A stretch of DNA of 64,000 nucleotides, taken from the NCBI RefSeq assembly GCF_010550245.1, contig NZ_JAAGLU010000007.1, forward strand, positions 1-64,000, given 5' to 3'. How positions within the stretch are numbered: position 1 is the first letter of the stretch; every line of letters begins with the position of its first letter. Both the position numbers and the translations under genes were made by a program. This DNA comes from Streptomyces sp. SID12501 (GTDB lineage: Bacteria > Actinomycetota > Actinomycetes > Streptomycetales > Streptomycetaceae). Of the stretch, positions 1-7,511 are shown one piece after another. Below the pieces are notes generated by a model. That model searched no databases. It was not told the DNA's origin and saw nothing but the letters and a program-made list of their open reading frames with translations.

Positions 1-2
1 TC

Positions 3-224
3 GGGGACGCCTCGCGTGTGCTCACGCAGGACGTCCTCAAGCGGCTGGCCGTCCTGGACGCGGACGCCTACGGCGCCTGGTCGTTCATCGACCTCAAGCG
101 CGTCCTGGACGGCACCGGAGCCGAGCCCTACAAGTCGGACGGCCGCATGGTCGTCGGCGCCGAACGCGTCTCACGCGCCCTCACCAACCGCGACACGGAA
201 GGTTCCGCTTCCGCCGCCGAGTGA
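3..224 (+). CDS. C-terminal fragment of an element protein, possibly an FtsK-type transfer translocase
   Basis: The reading frame is open from the first bases of the window and stops at 222-224, so only about 73 C-terminal residues are visible. They look like a winged-helix-type tail (DVLKRLAVLDADAYGAW, then KSDGRMVVGAERVSRALTNRD split by a loop). In Streptomyces elements a protein just upstream of the small membrane spread gene is often the FtsK/SpoIIIE-like Tra DNA pump, whose C-terminal winged helix reads a DNA motif. That identity rests on position and a weak resemblance, because the ATPase domain is outside the window. A replication or DUF3631-type protein remains possible. Confidence 0.45.
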   Translation, partial: GDASRVLTQDVLKRLAVLDADAYGAWSFIDLKRVLDGTGAEPYKSDGRMVVGAERVSRALTNRDTEGSASAAE

Positions 225-245
225 CAGGGAGCCGACCCCCGGCGG

Positions 246-405
246 GCCAGGGAGGCAGGGAGAACTCCCTGACCCCCTCCCTGGCCCGCCTCCCTGACCC
301 TGACCTGCACAAATGATCGTCAGGGAGGCAGGGAGGCATCCCAGGTCAGATCCCTGAAACCCCCCTCCACAGCCCACCTGCCAGGGGGTGTCCCTGCCTC
401 CCTGG
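246..405. repeat. Cluster of direct and inverted CAGGGAGG repeats
   Basis: The gap between the partial gene and the next gene holds several copies of CAGGGAGG in both orientations. The 15-mer at 247-261 (CCAGGGAGGCAGGGA) recurs as its exact reverse complement at 391-405. Further direct copies lie at 321-335, and inverted copies at 277-283 and 290-296. Such a cluster next to transfer genes could be an operator for the downstream membrane-protein gene or a recognition site for the transfer translocase (clt-like). The sequence shows only the repeats; the role is inference. Confidence 0.6.
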
Positions 406-428
406 CCCACCACCGGAAGGGATTCCGC

Positions 429-890
429 ATGTACCCCGACCACACCCACCAGCCGCCCGCACAGCGGGCCGTGACCATCCACCAGCCGACCCCCATCGCG
501 CCCGTGGTCGCAGTTCCGGCGCAGCTCGTTCCCGTCCAGCCGGGCACCGTCCCGGCGGTCGCGTCCGTCGTACTGCCCGACGGCCGCGTCGTCACCGGCT
601 ACGCCATCGAGCCCGCCAAGCCCGAACCCATCGCGTCCCCGCCGGCCGTCTCCCGGACGGCCGTGAACGTCGCCCTCGGGGGCGTCGGGTTCCTCGCCGT
701 GTGCGGCGGCCTGCTGCTCCTCACCACATTCATCACCGCCCTCACCGCACTGATCACCCAGCTCATCACCCTGGCCGCCGTCATCTTCGGCGGCTGGATC
801 GCCGTACAGATCTTCAGCGCGAGCAGCCACAAAGGCGGGACCACGATCAACATCCGCAAAGCCGTCTTCAAGCGCAACAAGTTCGGGTGA
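429..890 (+). CDS. Small membrane protein of the element, SpdB/DUF6251-like
   Basis: A 153-residue protein. The first about 75 residues are rich in Pro, Ala and Val and probably unstructured. Residues about 79-128 form two adjoining hydrophobic membrane segments. The tail is short and basic (about residues 130-153, with a TTINIRKAVFKRNKFG end). Small membrane proteins of this kind sit next to the Tra pump in Streptomyces plasmids and elements, where Spd proteins help spread DNA through the mycelium. Family assignment is by architecture and position only. The CAGGGAGG repeat cluster lies immediately upstream and probably contains its promoter. Confidence 0.5.
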   Translation: MYPDHTHQPPAQRAVTIHQPTPIAPVVAVPAQLVPVQPGTVPAVASVVLPDGRVVTGYAIEPAKPEPIASPPAVSRTAVNVALGGVGFLAVCGGLLLLTTFITALTALITQLITLAAVIFGGWIAVQIFSASSHKGGTTINIRKAVFKRNKFG

Positions 891-891
891 G

Positions 892-1353
892 CTACGCGCT
901 CGGCTCTGGATGCTCGGCCCAGTACTTGTTCAGTGCGGCCCACCAAGTCGGACGCTCCTCGATCAGATGGACCATCGCCGGAGAGGTACACCGCAGAGAC
1001 AAAGCGAAGTCGCGCCACCCCGCGTAGAACTTGATGTCGGGATTCAGTTCGGTGATCACGATTCCGTAGTCCACCACGTCGGCGAGCATGCCCGCGATAG
1101 CGAGAACACGAACCCGCCGATCCTCGTCATCGGGAAGCGAAGCGCCGCCGTAGAAGTGACCGTACAACCACGGCTCCGCAGCAAAGAAACTCTCGATGTG
1201 GTGCAGCCGTTCCATCCCGTTGTACATCGCGGATACACCGGCCACGACGTTGTTGATCGACGTCTGCCGCGTCAATTCCCGTGTCTGCCAACTCGACACG
1301 AGCAATGACGCAACCACACCGATCGATGCGATCACCCCAAAGATCTCGCCCAC
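892..1353 (-). CDS. Membrane-anchored protein of unknown function, reverse-strand cargo gene
   Basis: I do not recognise this 153-residue protein. It begins with one hydrophobic segment (about residues 4-20, IFGVIASIGVVASLLVSSW). A mostly helical cytoplasmic part follows with a conserved-looking centre (VRVLAIAGMLADVVDYGI) and a tail rich in Trp (WWAALNKYW). Among the genes visible in the element, it alone is on the minus strand. It ends one base after the stop of the convergent gene, and its base composition is visibly less GC-rich than its neighbours, so it looks like separately acquired cargo. There is no signal for a toxin, nuclease or regulator. A role in exclusion or host fitness is possible but unsupported. 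Confidence 0.55.
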   Translation of the reverse strand: MGEIFGVIASIGVVASLLVSSWQTRELTRQTSINNVVAGVSAMYNGMERLHHIESFFAAEPWLYGHFYGGASLPDDEDRRVRVLAIAGMLADVVDYGIVITELNPDIKFYAGWRDFALSLRCTSPAMVHLIEERPTWWAALNKYWAEHPEPSA

Positions 1354-1478
1354 CAGACCCCCCGAAAAATTACCGGTGCTCTACCCCCACGAGTGATCCA
1401 TTAACGGTGTGCCTCTGGCGCGCCGCTCCACGCGGAAGCCCTGGTACTACTCCAACCACTTCCGCACCTAACTACGCC

Positions 1479-1519
1479 AAGGGCGGCCCCCGTCTCGGCA
1501 AAAGTCCGGGGCCGCCCTT
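1479..1519. terminator. Perfect 12-bp hairpin ahead of the replication operon
   Basis: Arms AAGGGCGGCCCC (1479-1490) and GGGGCCGCCCTT (1508-1519) pair perfectly around a 17-base loop. It lies 41 bases before the next plus-strand start and 126 bases upstream of the start of the minus-strand gene. It could end transcription arriving from upstream or act as a leader hairpin of the replication operon. There is no long U-tract. Confidence 0.55.
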
Positions 1520-1560
1520 GTCCAGCCAGCATCCATCTCAGGAACTGGAGACATTCAGCA

Positions 1561-1907
1561 TGACCGACCACACCAGTATTCCGCGAGTGCCCGACGGCAC
1601 CGAGCGGGTGACCATGGTCCGCACCGAACCCCGCCCCGACGGCAGCACCGTCCTGGTCCTGCTCACCCCCGGACCGCCGATGGTCCTGATCGAACACCGC
1701 ATGCGCCTCGACAAGTACCTCACCCGCGCCCTGCTGCACACCCTCGCCCGCGACCTGGACGGCATCCCGGACCCCGGACCCACCCCCGAGACCGCCGCCC
1801 TGTGGCTCGCGTTGGACACCGGCGACCGGGAAGCGTTCGAAGCCGCCATGGACAGCTACAGCACTCGCATCCTCAGCCTGTGGACGGATGGGGGTGCAGC
1901 CGAATGA
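1561..1907 (+). CDS. Unknown 115-residue protein, first gene of the replication operon
   Basis: Not recognised. The ATG at 1561 is chosen because the reading frame upstream crosses the hairpin at 1479-1519 and codes unnaturally. The N-terminal half looks like a beta-rich strand pair (TMVRTEPRPDGSTVLVLLTPGPPMVLIEHRM, broken by turns), followed by helices with acidic residues. Its stop overlaps the start of the methyltransferase gene by four bases (ATGA), so the two are translationally coupled. This suggests a helper or regulatory role in the same operon, which cannot be verified from sequence alone. Confidence 0.6.
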
Positions 1908-2614
1908 CGCGCCCTCGCCCCTTCCGGGTCCTGGACGCCTACTCCTGCATCGGCGGCGGCACCGAGGGCTACCGCCGAGCGTTCGGCCCCGACTGCCACA
2001 TCACCGGCGTCGACATCGAAGCCCAACCCGACTACCGGGGCGACGACTTCCACCAGGGCGACGCCATCACCTTCATCCTCGCCCACGGCCACGAGTTCGA
2101 CTTCATCCACGGCTCGCCGCCCTGTCAGGGCGAGGGCGCCCCGACCAAGGGCACCAATGCCGCCCGCAACAAGGCGATCGGCCGCACCTACCCCCGACTC
2201 ATCGCACCCACCCGCGCCGCCCTGGACGCCACGGGACGGCCGTACGTGATGGAGAACGTGGCCGGCTCCGAGGTCCGCAAGGACATCCGGCTGTGCGGGG
2301 AACAGTTCGGACTCGGGGTGCTCATGCACCGCTACTTCGAACTCGGAGCCTGGACGGCCGCGCAGCCTGCCCATCCCAAGCACCGTGGCTACGTGCGCGG
2401 TTGGCGCCACGGCGAGTACCGCGAGGGCCCCTACGTCGCCGCCTACGGCGAGGGCGGCGGCAAAGCCACCGTGGACGAGATCCGCACCGCCAAGGGCATC
2501 GACTGGTCCACCGACCACCTCCGCCTGAGGGAAGCCCTCCCGCCCGCCTACACCGAATGGATCGGTACCGCGTTCCTCGCCACCGCCGCGCTGGACGGGA
2601 GGGCCGCCGCGTGA
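1904..2614 (+). CDS. C5-cytosine DNA methyltransferase of phage type, orphan
   Basis: A 236-residue SAM-dependent DNA methylase. Motif I is LDAYSCIGGGTEG (about residues 10-22). The catalytic motif IV is GSPPCQGEG with Cys74. The ENV motif (YVMENVAG) lies at about 114-121 and a motif VIII-like MHRYFE at about 141-146. The length is short compared with bacterial Dcm-type enzymes and leaves little room for a large target-recognition domain, as in phage-encoded methylases. It overlaps both neighbours by four bases and sits inside the replication operon. No restriction nuclease is visible nearby, so protection from host restriction or marking of element DNA during replication is more likely than a restriction-modification pair. 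Target sequence is unknown. Confidence 0.8.
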   Translation: MTRPRPFRVLDAYSCIGGGTEGYRRAFGPDCHITGVDIEAQPDYRGDDFHQGDAITFILAHGHEFDFIHGSPPCQGEGAPTKGTNAARNKAIGRTYPRLIAPTRAALDATGRPYVMENVAGSEVRKDIRLCGEQFGLGVLMHRYFELGAWTAAQPAHPKHRGYVRGWRHGEYREGPYVAAYGEGGGKATVDEIRTAKGIDWSTDHLRLREALPPAYTEWIGTAFLATAALDGRAAA

Positions 2615-3480
2615 GCACCCACCTGCACACCGCCCTCGCCCTGGCCGCGCGCGGTGTGCCGCCGCTGCCCCTGCGGGCGGGGAAAGTGCCGTTCGGGAAC
2701 TGCCCGGCATGCGCGAAGAACGCGTGCGGCGGACGGCAGAACATGAAAACCCCAGGCCCCTGCCACTGCCCCGCACCCTGTCACGCGTGGGCCGCCGCGA
2801 CCACCGACCCGACCGTCATCAACTCCCCCCAATGGGCCACCGCATGGCGGCAAGCTGCCGCAGTCGGCTACCACCCCGGCGGCGCCGGCCTCACCGTCGT
2901 CGACCTGGACAACACGGCGGCCGTCGCATGGGCCCGTACGACCCTGCCCGCAACCCGCACAGTGCGGACGACACGGGGTGAGCACTGGCTCTACCAAGGC
3001 GCCATGCCGTCGTCGAACGCAGTCCGGCCGTGCGTCGACATCAAGTCGATTGCTCAGTACGCCCGTTGGCTCGGTCCCGGGACCGGCCGTATGGCCGTTC
3101 TCCCGGCGGCCGTGCGCGCGCTGCTGGTGAAGGAAGATGCCACCCCCGCCCCGGGGGAGGTGGTCTCTTCTCTTCCCTCCCGCGCCACGTGGGGCCGGTC
3201 GGTGGCCACCGGGTGCCGCCACACCGAGCGCTACGTCCGCACCGGCCTGGAACGCGGCCTCGCCCTCGTACGGGCCCGTACCGAATCCGGTGCCGGATCA
3301 CAGGCGTTCGGCGTCGCACGGTTCCTCGCCGCGCAGCACACCGCCTGTCCCGGACCGTGCGGACTCGCGGCGATCGGCGAAGAGATCGTGACCGCCGCCG
3401 TGTTGGTGGGTGTTCCGGAGACCTACGCCCGCCGCGCGGTCGCCAACGGCCTGGAGACGGCTGCGGAGCACGCGGCATGA
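2611..3480 (+). CDS. Bifunctional DNA primase/polymerase (archaeo-eukaryotic primase fold)
   Basis: A 289-residue prim-pol protein starting at a GTG that overlaps the methyltransferase stop (GTGA). The family pattern is present: the metal-binding pair in TVVDLD (Asp98, Asp100), a His in GEHWLY (His125) and an Asp/Lys in VDIKS (Asp143, Lys145). An insert near residues 31-57 has six cysteines (31, 34, 39, 51, 53, 57) with flanking His and may bind zinc. Known: such proteins prime and extend replication of Streptomyces integrative elements and plasmids. With the downstream SF3 helicase it forms the likely replication initiation module. The C-terminal third is helical and unassigned. Confidence 0.85.
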   Translation: MSTHLHTALALAARGVPPLPLRAGKVPFGNCPACAKNACGGRQNMKTPGPCHCPAPCHAWAAATTDPTVINSPQWATAWRQAAAVGYHPGGAGLTVVDLDNTAAVAWARTTLPATRTVRTTRGEHWLYQGAMPSSNAVRPCVDIKSIAQYARWLGPGTGRMAVLPAAVRALLVKEDATPAPGEVVSSLPSRATWGRSVATGCRHTERYVRTGLERGLALVRARTESGAGSQAFGVARFLAAQHTACPGPCGLAAIGEEIVTAAVLVGVPETYARRAVANGLETAAEHAA

Positions 3481-3809
3481 ACAAAGCACCCCGAACCCCC
3501 ACCAACACCCCTCAGGGCGCCGTACAGGGCCTGTCACGGCCGTCCGTGGGCGCACCGGAGGGCGTCGCCGTAGGCGTCCCCATTGCCGTTCTCTCGAACG
3601 TGCCGCGTGGCGACGGCCGTTACCCGATCGCGTGGCTGCACATCTGCACGCCGCACCGCGCGACACCGACCGCCACCTCCACATGCGAGTGCGGCCGGAA
3701 CCGCCGGGCATTCGGCGGCGCCCGCGTGCTCGCCCTGATCGACGACCACACCACCCACCGCGACCACTGCCCGCTCCGCACCACCCTGGAAGGGAGGCAA
3801 GCGGCATGA
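3477..3809 (+). CDS. Small putative zinc-ribbon protein between primase and helicase
   Basis: A 110-residue protein with ATGA overlaps at both ends. The first 40 residues are rich in Pro, Thr and Gly. The second half holds possible metal ligands: a His-x-Cys pair (WLHICTPHR) and CECGRNRRAF, then a His-rich end (DDHTTHRDHCPLR). This resembles small phage and element zinc-ribbon proteins. Tight coupling to the replication genes suggests a DNA-binding accessory or regulatory role. The specific function is unknown. Confidence 0.6.
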   Translation: MNKAPRTPTNTPQGAVQGLSRPSVGAPEGVAVGVPIAVLSNVPRGDGRYPIAWLHICTPHRATPTATSTCECGRNRRAFGGARVLALIDDHTTHRDHCPLRTTLEGRQAA

Positions 3810-5221
3810 GCGACCACCCCGCCCCCGAGACCGAGGAACTGCCCGCGCCGTCCCACCCCATGGCCGTTGCCCGCCGTGTGCTGCCCGACTGGCAGACCGA
3901 GGGCGGACAGCTCGTCTACCGGCGCTGGCGCGCTTCCTGGATGCGCTGGAACGGCACCTGCTGGCGCGAGATCGACGAAGCCCAGGTACGCAAGGCCATG
4001 TACGAGCGGCTGGAGTACGCCGTCTTCCGCGTGCCCGCCAAGGACGGCGAGACCGAGGAACGCGACTGGGCACCGACCAAACAGAAGATCAGCAACCTGT
4101 TGGACGCCCTCGGCTCCATCACCCTCCTGCCGACCGACACCGACGCGCCCGCCTGGATCGACGACGCCGGCGGCACGAGCGAGCCGAACGAGGGGCCGAT
4201 CGTGGCGTGTGAAAACGGTCTGCTCAGGATCCGCGACCGAGCCCTGCTGCCGCACACCCCGGGCTTTTTCAACATCGTGTCCGTCCCGTTCGCCTACGAC
4301 CCCACCGCGACGGCCCCGGAATGGGAACACTTCCTGTCCGAGGTCTGGCCCGACGACCCCGCCTCCATCACCGCACTACAGGAGTGGTTCGGCTACGTCC
4401 TGTCCGGCCGCACCGACCTACAGAAGATCCTGCTCATCGTCGGCCCGTCCCGATCAGGCAAAGGCACCATCGCGCGGGTGCTGAAAGCCCTGGTCGGCAA
4501 GGAGAACCTTGCCGGACCGACCCTGGCCGGGCTGAGCACGAACTTCGGTCTGGCCACGCTGATCGGCAAGTCACTGGCGATCATCTCCGACGCCCGCCTG
4601 TCCGGCAACGACAGCAGCCAGGTGGTAGAACGCCTGCTGACCATCTCGGGTGAGGACACCCTCGACGTCGACCGCAAGTTCCGCGTGCAGTGGACCGGCA
4701 AACTGCCCTCCCGGCTGATGATCCTGTCCAACGAACTGCCACACTTCGGCGACTCCTCCGGGGTCATCGCCAACCGGTTCGTCCTGCTCAACACGCGTCT
4801 GTCGTGGCTGGGCAGGGAAGACCCCACGCTCACCGACCGCCTGTTGGCCGAGATGCCAGGCATCTTCAACTGGGCACTGGAAGGGCTCGCCCGCCTCCAG
4901 CGCACCCGCCGGATCACGGAACCCGCCTCCAGCCGCGACGCGGTCACCACCATGCGCGACACCGCCTCACCCACCAGCGCGTTCGTCCGTGAACGCTGCA
5001 CCACCGGCCCCACATCCACCGTGCCCGTAGACGCACTGTGGAACGTCTGGCGCGAGTGGGCCGAAGACAACGGCGTACGCCACGGCACGAAACAGATCTT
5101 CGGCCGCAACCTGCTCTCGGTGATCCCGCAACTCGCCCTCACACGCCCCCGAGAGGGTGACACCCGGGTCCGCACCTACACCGGAATCACTGTGCGCACC
5201 TCCCCGGACGCACCCGAGTAG
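3806..5221 (+). CDS. Phage/plasmid-type replicative helicase, SF3 (D5_N/Primase_Cter family)
   Basis: A 471-residue protein. Walker A is GPSRSGKGT (about residues 213-221), Walker B is LAIISDARL (about 257-265), and a sensor-type motif ILSNELPHFGD with a following Arg (ANRF) lies near 325-345. The N-terminal region (about 20-170) matches the D5 N-type domain of phage P4-like helicases, and the last about 80 residues form a winged-helix-like end. SF3 helicases assemble as hexamers and open DNA at the origin. Here it is the last gene of the coupled operon, with the iteron-like repeats immediately downstream, which would be its natural binding region. Confidence 0.88.
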   Translation: MSDHPAPETEELPAPSHPMAVARRVLPDWQTEGGQLVYRRWRASWMRWNGTCWREIDEAQVRKAMYERLEYAVFRVPAKDGETEERDWAPTKQKISNLLDALGSITLLPTDTDAPAWIDDAGGTSEPNEGPIVACENGLLRIRDRALLPHTPGFFNIVSVPFAYDPTATAPEWEHFLSEVWPDDPASITALQEWFGYVLSGRTDLQKILLIVGPSRSGKGTIARVLKALVGKENLAGPTLAGLSTNFGLATLIGKSLAIISDARLSGNDSSQVVERLLTISGEDTLDVDRKFRVQWTGKLPSRLMILSNELPHFGDSSGVIANRFVLLNTRLSWLGREDPTLTDRLLAEMPGIFNWALEGLARLQRTRRITEPASSRDAVTTMRDTASPTSAFVRERCTTGPTSTVPVDALWNVWREWAEDNGVRHGTKQIFGRNLLSVIPQLALTRPREGDTRVRTYTGITVRTSPDAPE

Positions 5222-5245
5222 GGCAGCGCTGACATTCCGCCGGGT

Positions 5246-5401
5246 CGCGGACCAACGCGGACCACCCTGCCTGACCTGCGCGTTCACCAGCCCTGGAAAC
5301 GCGACCATCGCGGACCACGCTCCCACCGGTGGTCCGCGATGGTCCGCACACCAGGCACTACAAAACCGCAGGTCAACAGGGGTGGTCCGCGATGGTCCGC
5401 G
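5246..5401. repeat. Iteron-like CGCGGACCA repeats, candidate replication origin or xis operator
   Basis: Seven copies of CGCGGACCA or its complement occur between the helicase gene and xis. Forward copies start at 5246, 5256 and 5309. Inverted copies start at 5330, 5340 (last base differs), 5383 and 5393. Tandem pairs are exactly 10 bases apart, about one helix turn. A 16-bp perfect inverted repeat has arms at 5303-5318 and 5329-5344, and a 19-bp direct repeat begins at 5329 and 5382. Periodic iterons beside replication genes are typical of origins. Control of the xis-int pair is the main alternative. Confidence 0.75.
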
Positions 5402-5467
5402 ACCCACGACATTGTGCCGCCAACCACACCCCGCCCCGCCCTCTCCTCGCCCCAAGGAGATTCCTGA

Positions 5468-5677
5468 ATGAGCACCCCCACCCGCCGGCGCCGCGCGCCG
5501 AAAGACGAACTGCTGCCCCTGAGTGACGTCCTGGTGGAACTCGGCATCAGCCGCCCGACCTGGTACCGGTGGCGTGATCGCGGTTTCGGGCCGGAAGCGC
5601 GCCGTACGCAGTCAGGCCGCATATGTGTGCGCCGAAGTGCCCTGGACGCATTCAAAGACGAAATGGAAATTGCGTGA
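5468..5677 (+). CDS. xis: Excisionase (MerR-like helix-turn-helix), Xis
   Basis: A 69-residue basic protein with a helix-turn-helix of the excisionase family: LPLSDVLVELGISRPTWYRW followed by a wing containing RTQSGRICVRRSALDAF. Such proteins bend DNA at the attachment site and steer the integrase toward excision. An AAGGAGA Shine-Dalgarno sequence begins 14 bases before the ATG. The stop overlaps the integrase GTG by four bases, so xis and int are coupled, as in pSAM2-type elements. The iteron cluster just upstream probably governs both genes. Confidence 0.88.
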   Translation: MSTPTRRRRAPKDELLPLSDVLVELGISRPTWYRWRDRGFGPEARRTQSGRICVRRSALDAFKDEMEIA

Positions 5678-7038
5678 CCGAGTGGAGCTACACCGTCAAG
5701 ATCTGGGCCATCCGGAAGCGCGACTACCGAAAGCCCTACCAACTCCGCTGGTTCGTGGGCACGAGTTCCCACTCGGAATCGTTCCTCACGTCTGGCCTTG
5801 CGAAAAGCCGAGAAGCCCAACTCATCACCGCAGCCAACGCAGGTGAGCCGTTCGACATGGAAAGCGGGCTCCCCAAGTCGCTGGTCGTCAAGGAACGGGA
5901 CATCTCCTGGTACGAGCACGCCCGCAACTACATCGAGATGAAGTGGGACGACGCCCCGGGCTCCACACGGCGGACCCTGGCCGAAGCCATGGCGACCGTG
6001 ACACCCGCACTGGTCAAGGACACCAAGGGCATGCCCGACGCGCAAGCCGTCCGTACCGCCCTCTATAGCTGGGCATTCAACAAGAACCGCTGGGAGAAGG
6101 AGACACCGGCTGACGTGGCCCAAGTGCTGGACTGGTTCGAGCGCAAGTCGTTGCCCACGTCCGCGCTCGCCGAACGCCTGCTCGTACGGGCCACCCTGAA
6201 AGCCCTGTCCAAGAAGCTGGACGGCAAAACGGCAGCACCCGGAACGATCCAGCGGAAGCGCGCCATCTTCTACAACTCCCTTGAATACGCGGTGGACGCC
6301 GAACTCCTCACCGAGAACCCCCTCACCCGTATCAAGTGGAAAGCCCCGGAGCAGGTGGGAGAGGAGGTGGACCCCGCCTGTGTACCGAATCCGGGGCAGG
6401 CCTCGAAACTCTTGGCCGCCGTACGGGAACAGAGTCCCCGTGGGCGGCGCCTGGTGGGGTTCTTCGGCTGCATGTACTACGCGGCTGCGCGCCCGGCGGA
6501 AGTCATCGGGCTACGCCTCTCCGACTGCGATCTGCCGCGCCGTGGGTGGGGCATGCTCCGGCTCAGGGAGACGCGCCCCCGATCGGGCTCAGCGTGGACG
6601 GACAGCGGCGAGCCACACGAGCGGCGGGGACTGAAGCACCGGCCGCGAAAGGCGGTGCGGCCGGTCCCGATCCCGCCCGAACTGGTGGCCATGCTGCGCT
6701 GGCACGCCACGGCCTACGGCACCGCTCCCGATGGCCGGCTGTTCCAGACGCAGCGCGGTGGACTGATCCAGGACACCGGTTACGGCGAAGTCTGGGCAGA
6801 GGCTCGGTCGCGGGCCCTGACTCCTGCCGAGTACGACTCGACATTGGCCAAGCGTCCTTATGATCTTCGCCACACGGCGGTGTCCACGTGGCTCAGCTCC
6901 GGGGTGGAACCGCAGCTCGTGGCCAAGCGCGCCGGCCACAGCGTCGCCGTGCTGCTCCGCGTGTACGCCAAGTTCCTCAGCGACGGAGATGACGCCGCGA
7001 ACGCCAAGATCTCCGAACGCTTGGGGCGCCATGGCTGA
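5674..7038 (+). CDS. int: Site-specific tyrosine recombinase (integrase)
   Basis: A 454-residue integrase translated from a GTG inside the xis stop. A non-catalytic N-terminal arm- and core-binding region covers about residues 1-235. The catalytic domain shows Arg273 (AAARPAEV), a Lys region near 321-325, the box YDLRH with Arg399 and His400, His422 (AGHSV) and the nucleophile Tyr431 (RVYAKF). The usual first His of HxxR is Tyr396 here, as in many actinobacterial element integrases. The gene ends 156 bases from the tRNA-Tyr 3' end, consistent with recombination in that tRNA. No frameshift is seen, so it should be active. Confidence 0.95.
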   Translation: MTEWSYTVKIWAIRKRDYRKPYQLRWFVGTSSHSESFLTSGLAKSREAQLITAANAGEPFDMESGLPKSLVVKERDISWYEHARNYIEMKWDDAPGSTRRTLAEAMATVTPALVKDTKGMPDAQAVRTALYSWAFNKNRWEKETPADVAQVLDWFERKSLPTSALAERLLVRATLKALSKKLDGKTAAPGTIQRKRAIFYNSLEYAVDAELLTENPLTRIKWKAPEQVGEEVDPACVPNPGQASKLLAAVREQSPRGRRLVGFFGCMYYAAARPAEVIGLRLSDCDLPRRGWGMLRLRETRPRSGSAWTDSGEPHERRGLKHRPRKAVRPVPIPPELVAMLRWHATAYGTAPDGRLFQTQRGGLIQDTGYGEVWAEARSRALTPAEYDSTLAKRPYDLRHTAVSTWLSSGVEPQLVAKRAGHSVAVLLRVYAKFLSDGDDAANAKISERLGRHG

Positions 7039-7140
7039 GGGACCCACGGCCGCCGTCCGCGCCCCGTCCGCGAAATCCGAGAGAGAACGTTCGAACACGA
7101 GACAGAGCGAGACAGTGCACTGATCTCACGGGCGCATGAC

Positions 7141-7183
7141 AAAGGGCCCGTGACCTGCGATGAAAGCAGGTCACGGGCCCTTT
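7141..7183. terminator. 18-bp perfect hairpin between int and tRNA-Tyr, bidirectional terminator
   Basis: Arms at 7141-7158 (AAAGGGCCCGTGACCTGC) and 7166-7183 pair without mismatch around a 7-base loop, with T-rich sequence after the right arm and an A-run at the outer left. It can end both the int transcript (plus) and the tRNA transcript (minus). Confidence 0.85.
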
Positions 7184-7193
7184 GTTTAACCTG

Positions 7194-7275
7194 TGGCGGC
7201 GCCAGGGTTCGAACCTGGGTAGGCTGAGCCGGCAGATTTACAGTCTGCTCCCTTTGGCCGCTCGGGCACACCGCC
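7194..7275 (-). tRNA. tRNA-Tyr (anticodon GTA), integration site of the element
   Basis: Read on the minus strand, the acceptor arms GGCGGTG and CGCCGCC pair with discriminator A at 7194. The T-arm has GGTTCGAACC, and the anticodon loop contains GTA at 7239-7241. The extra stem of about 12 bases before the T-arm fits the long variable arm of tyrosine tRNAs. CCA is not encoded. The gene is intact, as expected when an integrating element restores the tRNA 3' half. Known: SLP1 uses the tRNA-Tyr gene as attB. The attachment core is inferred to overlap about 7194-7240. Confidence 0.95.
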
Positions 7276-7511
7276 AGGGTTTGCTGCCCTTTCGAACCGC
7301 TTTTCGGCGGTGCTCCTTGGCAACGACGTAAACGATACCCGATGGGTAGGGGTGCTTCGCCACCCGATTGAGCGGCGCTCGGGGTGGAGGGGGTGGCTAC
7401 CCTTATGCGGATGCGGCCCGGGACGTACGCCGGGCTCGGCTGCTGTCCCCACGCATGCCGATACGCACCCCACGGATTCCGACAAGCACCCCATACAAGG
7501 AGCCACAGGAC

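Larger units (their letters stand above)
1..7240 (+). mobile_element. Right part of an SLP1/pSAM2-like integrative element in tRNA-Tyr (partial)
   Basis: Seen: a block of mostly plus-strand genes ends with overlapping xis and int directly against the 3' end of a tRNA-Tyr gene. It carries a primase-polymerase and an SF3 helicase for replication. Known: actinomycete integrative and conjugative elements use this layout, and SLP1 of S. coelicolor integrates into tRNA-Tyr. Inference: this is an SLP1-site element whose transfer genes and left attachment site lie before position 1. The right boundary is set inside the 3' half of the tRNA because the recombination core is expected there. The exact core cannot be fixed without the other end. 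Confidence 0.85.

Noticed and set aside
1561..3480. Restriction-modification system around the methyltransferase
   Set aside because: No neighbouring gene has nuclease motifs. The flanking genes are replication proteins or unknown.
225..5467. CRISPR array in the repeat-rich gaps
   Set aside because: Repeats are short, in both orientations and irregularly spaced, with no unique spacers and no cas genes.
7276..7511. A second tRNA or copy of the attachment site right of tRNA-Tyr
   Set aside because: No second cloverleaf or repeated tRNA segment is seen; the other attachment site is expected left of position 1.
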